From Tessaracoccus sp. (lineage in GTDB: Bacteria > Actinomycetota > Actinomycetes > Propionibacteriales > Propionibacteriaceae): a DNA stretch of 64,000 bases. Of this stretch, positions 32,017-40,023 are shown piece after piece (the first letter of the stretch is position 1; each line of letters opens with the position of its first letter). A program made the position numbers and the translations under genes. Where the stretch lies: assembly GCF_016714275.1 (NCBI RefSeq), contig NZ_JADJNP010000002.1, positions 868,001-932,000 on the forward strand, in the 5' to 3' direction. The notes under the pieces are model-generated. The model was given only the letters and a program-made list of their open reading frames with translations, made no database searches and had not been told where the DNA came from.

Positions 32017-33591
32017 TCAGCGGATGAACTGGGCCGCGCTCCCGAGCAGCTCGAGCAGGCCGCCCGGAATGAGGCCGAGCACCAGCGTAGCGACCGCGGA
32101 GATGACCAGCACGCTCCAGGTCCACAGCGACGGCGACTCCACCGTGCCGACGACCTCCGGGTCCTCGTCACGGAACCACATCGCCACGATGACCTTCAGG
32201 TAGAAGAACGCGGCGATGACGCTCATCACGACCGCGACCAGCACCAACCAACCGAAGCCGCCGGCCCACGCCGCGGCGAACACCGCGAGCTTGCCGACGA
32301 AACCGGCGGTCAGCGGGATGCCCGCGAAGCTGAGCATGAACAGCGTCATGACAAGCGCGATGACCGGGTTGCGCTTGCCGAGGCCCTTCCAGGCGTCCAG
32401 CGAGTTCGCCTCGCCGCCCGCGCGCCGCACCATCGTGACGATGGCGAACGCGCCGAGGGTGGCGATGCCGTAGGTCAGCAGGTAGAACGCGATGGCGCTC
32501 ACCGATGACACCCGGACGTTCGTGCCCGCCGCGACCGCGCCGACGACACCCACGAGGATGAAGCCGGCGTGCGCGATGGACGAGTAGGCCAGGAGGCGCT
32601 TGATGTCGTTCTGCGCGATGGCAACCACGGAGCCGAGGCCCATCGATGCGATGGCGACGATCGCGAACACCAGCTGCCAGGTCCACGCGGCACCGCCGAG
32701 ACCCACGTAGAACACGCGCAGCAGCGCAGCGACCGCGGCGGTCTTCGTGGCGATGGCCATGAAGCCGGTGACCGGGGTCGGGGCACCCATGTACACGTCG
32801 GGGGTCCAGGCGTGGAACGGCACGGCGCCGATCTTGAACAGCAGGCCGACCGAGGTCAGCACCATGCCGGCCAGCAGCAGGCCGTGGGCTCCCTTGTCTG
32901 CCGTGATGGCCGCGTCGAGCTGGGCGAGGCCAAGGCTGCCGGCATAGCCGTAGAGCAGCGCGATGCCGTAGAGCATGATGGCCGACGCCAACGAGCCGAG
33001 CAGGAAGTACTTCAGCGCGGCCTCCTGGCTGAGCAGGCGGCGACGGCGGGCCATCGCGGTCAGCAGGTACAGCGGCAGCGAGAGGATCTCGACGGCCACG
33101 AAAAGCACGAGCAGGTTGTTGGCCGCGGAGAACAGCATCATGCCGAAGATCGCGAACACCAGCAGCGGGAAGACCTCGGTGTGCTCGCGGCGCAGGCGCT
33201 CCGCCTCGCGCTCCAGGGGCGAGCCGGGCACCGTCGACGCCGACGCGGCGAAGGCGGAGTGGCCGCCGCCGAGCTGGCGCTCCGCGAAGAGCGCCATGCC
33301 GCCGAGGCCCACGACCAGGAGGAGGCTCCAGAACACGTAGGTCGGACCGTCGAGCGCGAGGAGGCCCTCAGCTGTCAGCCGCTTCTCGCCCTTCACCCAG
33401 TCGAGGATGGTCAAGCCGAGAGCGACGATGAGGCCGACGGCGGTGAGCGCCGTCTGCGCAAGGTACCGCCACCCACGCGGGACGACGCCCTCGAGCACGA
33501 TGCCGACACAGCCGACGCCCAACAGGACGATGAGCGGCGACAGCAGCGCCCACTCGATGGTCGCCGTGGGAAGTTCCAACAAGGTGCTCAT
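32017..33591 (-). CDS. nuoN: NADH-quinone oxidoreductase subunit N
   Basis: NuoN, one of the three antiporter-like proton-pumping subunits of complex I, 524 residues with about 14 membrane segments. Conserved blocks include the Lys-bearing ALLKYFLLGSL-like region (QEAALKYFLLGSLASAIMLYG), GAVPFHAWTPDVYMGAPTPVTGF and LLAYSSIAHAGFILVG. I chose the ATG at 33591, which shares one base with the nuoM stop; a GTG directly before it is possible. It closes the nuo set and is followed by the polyprenyl synthase gene. Confidence 0.96.
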   Translation of the reverse strand: MSTLLELPTATIEWALLSPLIVLLGVGCVGIVLEGVVPRGWRYLAQTALTAVGLIVALGLTILDWVKGEKRLTAEGLLALDGPTYVFWSLLLVVGLGGMALFAERQLGGGHSAFAASASTVPGSPLEREAERLRREHTEVFPLLVFAIFGMMLFSAANNLLVLFVAVEILSLPLYLLTAMARRRRLLSQEAALKYFLLGSLASAIMLYGIALLYGYAGSLGLAQLDAAITADKGAHGLLLAGMVLTSVGLLFKIGAVPFHAWTPDVYMGAPTPVTGFMAIATKTAAVAALLRVFYVGLGGAAWTWQLVFAIVAIASMGLGSVVAIAQNDIKRLLAYSSIAHAGFILVGVVGAVAAGTNVRVSSVSAIAFYLLTYGIATLGAFAIVTMVRRAGGEANSLDAWKGLGKRNPVIALVMTLFMLSFAGIPLTAGFVGKLAVFAAAWAGGFGWLVLVAVVMSVIAAFFYLKVIVAMWFRDEDPEVVGTVESPSLWTWSVLVISAVATLVLGLIPGGLLELLGSAAQFIR

Positions 33592-35099
33592 CACTTGCCT
33601 TCCTGAACCTGCGGAGCGGGATCGACCGCGCCAACGATCGCCATCACCTGGGTCGCCGCGTCGTCAGCGACGGCCAGTACCGGCTTCGGGAAGAAGCCGA
33701 ACACGATCAGGAGGATGAGGAGCGGGGCGATGACGGCCTTCTCGCGAGACGTCAGGTCTGTGGTGACGTGGGTGGAGACCTGCTCTGTGACCGGTCCGGT
33801 CATGGTGCGCAGGTACATGCGCATCACGTAGACGGCCGCAAGCACGGTGCCGATCGTGATGATCGCGGTGTGGACCGGGTAGCGGCCCCACGCGCCGGCC
33901 ATGACCAGGAACTCCGAGACGAAGCTGCCCATGCCGGGCAGCGCCAGCGCGGTGAGGCCGGAGGTCAGCAGCACGCCGGCCAGGACCGGGGCCACCTTCT
34001 GCACGCCGCCGAAGGCGTCGATGTCGGCGGAGCCGCGGCGCCGGATCATGAACCCGACGACGAGGAACATGGCCGCCGTCGAGAGTCCGTGGTTCAGCAT
34101 GTAGAAGATGGAGCCGCTGAGCGACTGCGTGGTCAGCGCGAAGATGCCGAACACCATGAAGCCGAAGTGGCTGATGGACGTGTAGGAAACCAGCCGCAGG
34201 AGATCGCGGGCGTTGATCGCCATCAGCGCGCCGTAGAGCACCGAGACGATGGCCCAGACCAGGATCACGGGGGTGGCCCAGGCGCTGGCCTCCGGGAACA
34301 CCAGCAGGCAGATCTTGATCATGCCGAAGGTGCCGATCTTGTCCAGGATGCCGACGAGCAGCGTGGACGTTCCCGCCGTCGACTGCTCGGCCGCGTCGGG
34401 CAGCCATGTGTGCAGGCCCGCCATCGGCGCCTTCACCGCGAACGCGAAGAAGAAGCCGACGAACAGCCAGCGGCCGATTCCCTGCGACATCTCGACGCCC
34501 TGCAGATCGCTCAGCAGGAAGCTCGGCGTCCCCTGCGCGGACGTGACCGCGTAGAGGCCCGCGACCGCGACCAGCATGACGAGGCCGCCGGCCAGCGAGT
34601 AGATCAGGAACTTGAGCGCCGCGGCGCGGCGCTTCGGGCCGCCGTAGCCGGCGATCAGGAAGTATGTCGGGATCAGCGTCGCCTCGAAAGCGATGTAGAA
34701 CAGCAGCACGTCCGAGGCCATGAACACGAACAGCGCGAAGCCCTGGAGCAGCAGCGCGAGCGCGAAGAACACCGAGGATCCCCAGCGCGCCGTCTCGGCG
34801 TCGCCCACGTGCCACTCCGCGAGCAGCACGACAGGAACGAGGACCACGGTCATCAGGACGAGGATGGCGCCCATGCCGTCGAGGTCGAGCGCGTAGTGCG
34901 CGCCGACGGCGGGGATCCAGGGCACGTTCTGCGCGAGGACTGCGCCCTGCGTGTGCAGGACGAAGGCCAGGACGCCGAGCACCGCGGTGGTGAGCGCCAC
35001 GCCGTAGCCGACGAGCTTGGCGACGTGTCCCTTCAGGAAGAACACCACCACCGCGCCGGCGATCGGCACGAGGGCCAGGATGGTCAGAAGCATTGACAT
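33591..35099 (-). CDS. nuoM: NADH-quinone oxidoreductase subunit M
   Basis: NuoM, 502 residues, antiporter-like proton channel subunit with about 14 membrane segments. It shows AEWHVGD, VLLFYIAFEATLIPTYFLI with the conserved membrane glutamate, VKAPMAGLHTWLPDAAEQSTAGTSTLL and LLRLVSYTSISHFGFMVFG. Located between nuoL and nuoN, in the standard order. Confidence 0.97.
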   Translation of the reverse strand: MSMLLTILALVPIAGAVVVFFLKGHVAKLVGYGVALTTAVLGVLAFVLHTQGAVLAQNVPWIPAVGAHYALDLDGMGAILVLMTVVLVPVVLLAEWHVGDAETARWGSSVFFALALLLQGFALFVFMASDVLLFYIAFEATLIPTYFLIAGYGGPKRRAAALKFLIYSLAGGLVMLVAVAGLYAVTSAQGTPSFLLSDLQGVEMSQGIGRWLFVGFFFAFAVKAPMAGLHTWLPDAAEQSTAGTSTLLVGILDKIGTFGMIKICLLVFPEASAWATPVILVWAIVSVLYGALMAINARDLLRLVSYTSISHFGFMVFGIFALTTQSLSGSIFYMLNHGLSTAAMFLVVGFMIRRRGSADIDAFGGVQKVAPVLAGVLLTSGLTALALPGMGSFVSEFLVMAGAWGRYPVHTAIITIGTVLAAVYVMRMYLRTMTGPVTEQVSTHVTTDLTSREKAVIAPLLILLIVFGFFPKPVLAVADDAATQVMAIVGAVDPAPQVQEGK

Positions 35100-35115
35100 T
35101 GTTGTTTCCTACTCC

Positions 35116-37017
35116 TTAGCCCAGCTGCCCGAGCAACGCGACGAGGGCGAGCACGATCACACCAGCGCCGAGGATGAGGCCGTAGGTGCGCACGTTGCCG
35201 TTCTGGGCCTTGCGCAGCCACTCCCCCAACCCGGATGCCGCGGTGGCCGATCCCATCGCGACGCCGTCGACGGCGGCGCGATCGAACGCGGCGACACCGG
35301 CGGCCAGGCCGACCGTTGGGCGGATGACGACGTGCTCGTTGAACGCGTCGCCGTAGAGGTCGTTGCGGCCCGCGAGCAGCAGGAGGTTGCCGGTGGCCGG
35401 CTCGTCCCGCGGAATGCGGCCCTTGTGCAGCCACCATCCGAGCAGCACGCCGACGGCGACGACGCCGAGCGTCAGCAGGCCGACCGGGGTGAAGTTCAGC
35501 AGAGGGGTCTCATGCGCGTCCTGACCCGTGGACGACTCCAGCCACCCCTGGATCCAGCCGTTCATCAGCAGGCCCGCGATAACCGAGAGCACGGCAAGCA
35601 CGATGAGCGGGACCGTCATCACCCGCGGGGACTCGTGCGGGTGCACGCCGTCCTCCCAGCGCTTCTCGCCGAAGAACGTCATCATCATGAGGCGCGTCAT
35701 GTAGTAGCCGGTCACGCCGGCGCCGATGAGCGCGAGCACGCCGATCACCGTGTTGTGGTGGAAGGCGGCCTCGATGATGTGGTCCTTCGAGTAGAAGCCC
35801 GCGGTGAACGGGAACCCGATGATGGCCAGGTAGCCCATCGCGAAGGTCAGGAACGTGATCCGCATCGGCTTGGCAAGGGCACCGTAGTGACGCATGTTCA
35901 CGTCGTCGCCCATGCCGTGCATCACGGAGCCGGCGCCGAGGAACATGTTGGCCTTGAAGAAGCCGTGCGTGATCAGGTGGAAGATCGCGAACGAGGCGCC
36001 GATCGGGCCGAGGCCCGCCGCCAGCATCATGTAGCCGATCTGCGACATCGTCGAGCCGGCGAGGACCTTCTTGATGTCGTCCTTCGCCGAGCCGATGATC
36101 GCGCCGGCCAGCAGCGTGACGGTTCCGACGATCGCGACGGCCGTCAGCGCCAACTCCGACTGCGCGTAGATCACGTTGGAGCGGACGACGAGGTAGACGC
36201 CCGCGGTGACCATCGTGGCTGCGTGGATGAGCGCCGACACGGGGGTCGGGCCCTCCATCGCGTCCAGCAGCCAGGAGTGCAGCGGGACCTGCGCGGACTT
36301 GCCGCACGCGCCGACGAGCAGGAAGACGCCGATCATCGTCGCCCAGAACGGGGTGAGGCCCTCCGCGCCCGCGTTGACGTCGGCGTAGCTGACCGAGCCG
36401 AACATCGCGAACATCGTGAAGATGGCCATCATCAGGCCGAGGTCGCCGACGCGGTTGACGATGAACGCCTTGTTGCCCGCGCGGGCGGCCGACGGCTTGT
36501 GCGCCCAGAAGCTGATCAGGAGGTACGAGGCGAGGCCCACGCCCTCCCATCCGAGGAACAGCACGAGGTAGTTGTCGGCAAGCACCAGCGTCAGCATCGC
36601 GGCGACGAACAGGTTCAGGTAGGCGAAGAACCGGCGCCGGCGGTCGTCGTGGGACATGTAGCCGATCGAGTAGACGTGGATCAGCGAACCCACGCCGGTG
36701 ATCAGCAGCACGAAAAGGATCGACAGCGGGTCGACGAGCAGGCCGAAGCTCACCGACCAGGCGCCGGTGGCCATCCACTCGTAGACCGCGACGCCCATCG
36801 AGCGGGCCTCGGGGGCCGAGCCCAGCAGGATCACGAACAGCACGAGCCCGAGCACGAAGGAGACGATGGGCGCGAGAGTGCCCAGCAGGTGGCCCCAGCC
36901 GTCGCTCGCCTTCCCTGCCAGCAGCAGGAGGGCGGCAGAGGCCAACGGCACCGCGATGAGCAGCCAGATCATCATCCCCTGGCCGGAGAGGGCGGAATAA
37001 GTCTCGAGGAGTTGCAC
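35116..37017 (-). CDS. nuoL: NADH-quinone oxidoreductase subunit L
   Basis: NuoL, 633 residues, the distal antiporter-like subunit whose long lateral helix ties the membrane arm together. Conserved blocks are LFLGWEGVGLASYLLISFW (membrane glutamate), GKSAQVPLHSWLLDAMEGPTPVSALIHAATMV and AGSTMSQIGYMMLAAG. The start is a GTG at 37017 with GGGGA 9 bases upstream. It is 13 bp downstream of nuoK. Confidence 0.97.
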   Translation of the reverse strand: MQLLETYSALSGQGMMIWLLIAVPLASAALLLLAGKASDGWGHLLGTLAPIVSFVLGLVLFVILLGSAPEARSMGVAVYEWMATGAWSVSFGLLVDPLSILFVLLITGVGSLIHVYSIGYMSHDDRRRRFFAYLNLFVAAMLTLVLADNYLVLFLGWEGVGLASYLLISFWAHKPSAARAGNKAFIVNRVGDLGLMMAIFTMFAMFGSVSYADVNAGAEGLTPFWATMIGVFLLVGACGKSAQVPLHSWLLDAMEGPTPVSALIHAATMVTAGVYLVVRSNVIYAQSELALTAVAIVGTVTLLAGAIIGSAKDDIKKVLAGSTMSQIGYMMLAAGLGPIGASFAIFHLITHGFFKANMFLGAGSVMHGMGDDVNMRHYGALAKPMRITFLTFAMGYLAIIGFPFTAGFYSKDHIIEAAFHHNTVIGVLALIGAGVTGYYMTRLMMMTFFGEKRWEDGVHPHESPRVMTVPLIVLAVLSVIAGLLMNGWIQGWLESSTGQDAHETPLLNFTPVGLLTLGVVAVGVLLGWWLHKGRIPRDEPATGNLLLLAGRNDLYGDAFNEHVVIRPTVGLAAGVAAFDRAAVDGVAMGSATAASGLGEWLRKAQNGNVRTYGLILGAGVIVLALVALLGQLG

Positions 37018-37030
37018 GCTTCTCGTCCCC

Positions 37031-37330
37031 TTAGAACTTCATCAGGTTGGCGTCGTCGACCGAGGCGGAGCGGCGGGCGCGGTACACGGCGACGATGATC
37101 GCCAGACCCACCACCACTTCTGCGGCCGCCACGACCATCACGAAGAAGGCCGCGATGAGCCCGTCGAGATTGCCGTGGAAACGGGCGAAGGAGACGAACG
37201 CCAGGTTGGTGGCGTTCAGCATCAGCTCGATGCTCATGAAGGCGATGATCGCGTTGCGACGGAGCAGAAACCCCGCGATGCCGATCGCGAACAGGATCGC
37301 CGAAAGGACCAGGAAACCCTCGGGGTTCAT
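37031..37330 (-). CDS. nuoK: NADH-quinone oxidoreductase subunit K
   Basis: NuoK, 99 residues and three membrane helices (LSAILFAIGIAGFLL, IIAFMSIELMLNATNLAFV, AAFFVMVVAAAEVVVGLAI). The two conserved membrane glutamates are visible, one in SIELMLNA and one in AAAEVVVGL, needed for proton translocation. Overlaps nuoJ by 4 bp. Confidence 0.97.
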   Translation of the reverse strand: MNPEGFLVLSAILFAIGIAGFLLRRNAIIAFMSIELMLNATNLAFVSFARFHGNLDGLIAAFFVMVVAAAEVVVGLAIIVAVYRARRSASVDDANLMKF

Positions 37331-38148
37331 TCGTCGTCTCCTTCGATCTCCTCGTCGCGGGCGTCGAGCGCCGCGTAGGCCGAGGTGGTGGGGGCGCGGA
37401 GCTCGTCGACGTCCACGATCACGCCACGCATCGCGAGCGTCTGAGACACCGACTTCTCGGCGACCGAGCCGTCGGGCAGCAGCGCCGGCGTCGAGATCGC
37501 GTTGTGCCGCGCGAACACGCCCGAGTTCGGCAGCGGTCCGGGATGCTCGCCGAGCTCGGCGTAGTCGCGGGTCCGCTGGAGCATCTGCTCGGGCTGCGTG
37601 ACCTTCTTCTTCAGCTCCTCGCCGTGCGCGAGCACCACGGCGCCGACGGCGGCGGTGATCAGGAGCGCGGCGGTCGCCTCGAACAGGAAAACGTACTTGC
37701 TGAACAGCATCGCGGCGATCGACTCGATGTTGCCGCCATGCTCCGCGTTGGCGTCAGCGAGGCCCGCGGGCATGCCGCCCTGCGTGAACTGGCCGACGGC
37801 GGAGATCAGCAGGATGCCGACGCCCAGCGCCACGAGCGAGGCCGCGATGCGGTGACCCTTGAGCGTCTCGACGACGGAGTCCTGCGCGTCGACGCCGATC
37901 AGCATGACCACGAACAGGAACAGCATCAGGATGGCGCCGGTGTAGACGACGATTTGCACCACGAACAGGAACGGGGCGTCCTGCGCCGCGTACAGCACGG
38001 CGATGGCGATCATCACCCCGGCCATCGCGATGGCCGAATGGACCGGCTTACGCGAGAAAAGGAGCCCGAGGGCGCAGAACACCGCGAACGGAGCGCACAC
38101 CCAGAAGGCCACCTCACTGGCGGTCACCAGCGGGATCAGGGGGATCAT
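37327..38148 (-). CDS. nuoJ: NADH-quinone oxidoreductase subunit J
   Basis: NuoJ, 273 residues; the five-helix core (residues about 10-175, with FLFVVQIVVYTGAILMLFLFVVMLIG containing the pi-bulge helix) is followed by an extension of about 95 residues rich in charged and Ala residues, typical of actinobacterial NuoJ but absent in E. coli. Overlaps both nuoI and nuoK by 4 bp. Confidence 0.96.
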   Translation of the reverse strand: MIPLIPLVTASEVAFWVCAPFAVFCALGLLFSRKPVHSAIAMAGVMIAIAVLYAAQDAPFLFVVQIVVYTGAILMLFLFVVMLIGVDAQDSVVETLKGHRIAASLVALGVGILLISAVGQFTQGGMPAGLADANAEHGGNIESIAAMLFSKYVFLFEATAALLITAAVGAVVLAHGEELKKKVTQPEQMLQRTRDYAELGEHPGPLPNSGVFARHNAISTPALLPDGSVAEKSVSQTLAMRGVIVDVDELRAPTTSAYAALDARDEEIEGDDE

Positions 38149-38699
38149 TTGGCCGCTCCTGAGGTCGAGGCGGTTCGGGTATCGGGCTGCCCGGTGGCGG
38201 GCAGCCCGAGGAAGTAGTCCTTCTCGTCGTCGCCGAGGCGACGCGCGTGCGGGGGCTGCTCCATGCCCGGCAGCAGCGGGGCGAGCAGTTCCTGCTTCTC
38301 GTAGATGAGGCTGGCGCGGGTCTCGTCGGCGAGCTTGAACTCGTTGGTCATGGTCAGCGCGCGCGTCGGGCAGGCCTCGATGCAGAGGCCGCAGAAGATG
38401 CAGCGCAGGTAGTTGATCTGGTAGACGCGGCCGTAGCGCTCACCGGGCGAGAAGCGGTCCTCCTCGGTATTGTCCGCGCCCTCGACGTAGATCGCGTCCG
38501 CGGGGCACGCCCACGCGCACAGCTCGCAGCCGACGCACTTCTCCAGGCCGTCGGGCCAGCGGTTCAGCTGGTGCCGGCCGTGGAAGCGCGGCATCGTGAC
38601 CTTCTCCTTGCCCTTCTCCGGGTAGCCCTGGGTGAAGGTCTTGCGGAAGATCGTGTTGAACGTGACGCCGAACCCGGCCCACTGCTTGAGGAATCCCAT
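38145..38699 (-). CDS. nuoI: NADH-quinone oxidoreductase subunit I
   Basis: NuoI, 184 residues, carries clusters N6a and N6b between NuoG and NuoB. Two CxxCxxCxxxCP motifs are intact (CVGCELCAWACP and CIFCGLCIEACP). It overlaps nuoH by one base and nuoJ by 4 bp. Compared with the orphan NuoI-like gene at 3114-3437 it has the full-length N- and C-terminal parts. Confidence 0.97.
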   Translation of the reverse strand: MGFLKQWAGFGVTFNTIFRKTFTQGYPEKGKEKVTMPRFHGRHQLNRWPDGLEKCVGCELCAWACPADAIYVEGADNTEEDRFSPGERYGRVYQINYLRCIFCGLCIEACPTRALTMTNEFKLADETRASLIYEKQELLAPLLPGMEQPPHARRLGDDEKDYFLGLPATGQPDTRTASTSGAAK

Positions 38700-40018
38700 C
38701 AGGCGTCCTTCCCTTGCGCTTCTTCGGCGTCGGACTCGTCGTCCTGATCCGCCTGCGGCGTACCCGCGACGACGCCCACCAACTCGGGCAGGACCTGCCC
38801 CGGCATGGGGGGAACGGGGTAGCCGCCGGCGAACGGATCGAAGTCCGCCGAGACCTTGACCTCAGGCTTTGTCGCCGCTGCCTTCGTGTTGCCGAAGATC
38901 AGGATGAACACGGCGACGAGGACGACGGCGAGCGGCAGCGTGTACTGCGGCGCGAGCGCCACCATGATGATCCAGAGCAGGGAGACCTCGATCAGGATCT
39001 TCCAGCCGAAGCCCATGAACTGGTCGTAGCGGAGGCGCGGCAGCGTGCCGCGCAGCCAGACGAACACCGAGATCAGCAGCTGCACCTTGAGCATGAACCA
39101 GATCGGGCCGAACCAGGGGTTCTGGAAGAGCGGGATCAGGTTCAGCGGCCACGGCGCCAGGTAGCCGCCGAGGAACAGCGTCGTGCACACGGCCGAAACG
39201 GTGGCCATGTTGATGTACTCGGCGAGGAAGAACATTGCGTAGCGGAAGCCGGAGTACTCGGTCAGGTAGCCGGAGACCAACTCGGACTCACACTCAGGCA
39301 GGTCGAACGGGGCGCGGTTCGTCTCACCGACCATCGCGATGGCGTAGATGATGAAGGACGGGAAAAGCAGCAGGAAGTACCAGCCCTGAATGCCGACCTC
39401 GATGGAGGACGCGCGGTCCCAGGGGAACGCGAACATGATCGGCTTGCGCTGCGCCTCGACGATCTGCGACGTCGACATCGAGCCCGCCATCAGGAACACC
39501 GCCACCATGGAGAGGCCCATCGCGATCTCATAGGAGATCATCTGCGCCGTCGACCGGATGGAGCCGAGGAACGAGTAGGTGGAGTTGCCCGCCCAGCCGG
39601 CGAGCACGATGCCGTAGATGCCGATCGAGGCCGAGGCCAGGATGAAGATGGCCGACACGGGCAGGTCCGAGACCTGCAGCCGGGTGGTCACGCCGAACAG
39701 CTCGAGCTCGCCGCTGAACGGGATGACCGTCCAGCAGGTGAACGCGGCGACGCCGGTCAGGAGAGGCGCCAGGTTGAAGACCCACTTGTCGGCGTTCTTC
39801 GGCCGGAAGTCCTCCTTGGCGATCAGCTTCGCGCCGTCCGCGAGGGCCTGCCCGAGGCCGAACGGGCCGTTCATGATGGGGCCGAGGCGGTGCTGCATCT
39901 TGGCGACGAGGCGGCGCTCGTACCAGACGTTGAAGATGGTCCACAGCAGCAGCACCACGAAGAGCGCCACCACCTTGATCAGGACCAGCCACCACGGGTC
40001 GTTCAGAAAGATGCCCAT
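38699..40018 (-). CDS. nuoH: NADH-quinone oxidoreductase subunit H
   Basis: NuoH, 439 residues, the membrane subunit forming the quinone cavity with NuoB and NuoD. Eight or so membrane helices are present; conserved blocks are RLGPIMNGPFGLGQALADGAKL, LVGETNRAPFDLPECESELV (quinone-site acidic residues) and RYDQFMGFGWKILIE. A Pro/Ala-rich, acidic tail of about 60 residues is usual in actinobacteria. The ATG at 40018 has GGGGAG 8 bases upstream; a GTG at 40027 overlapping the nuoG stop is possible. Confidence 0.96.
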   Translation of the reverse strand: MGIFLNDPWWLVLIKVVALFVVLLLWTIFNVWYERRLVAKMQHRLGPIMNGPFGLGQALADGAKLIAKEDFRPKNADKWVFNLAPLLTGVAAFTCWTVIPFSGELELFGVTTRLQVSDLPVSAIFILASASIGIYGIVLAGWAGNSTYSFLGSIRSTAQMISYEIAMGLSMVAVFLMAGSMSTSQIVEAQRKPIMFAFPWDRASSIEVGIQGWYFLLLFPSFIIYAIAMVGETNRAPFDLPECESELVSGYLTEYSGFRYAMFFLAEYINMATVSAVCTTLFLGGYLAPWPLNLIPLFQNPWFGPIWFMLKVQLLISVFVWLRGTLPRLRYDQFMGFGWKILIEVSLLWIIMVALAPQYTLPLAVVLVAVFILIFGNTKAAATKPEVKVSADFDPFAGGYPVPPMPGQVLPELVGVVAGTPQADQDDESDAEEAQGKDA

Positions 40019-40023
40019 TGGAG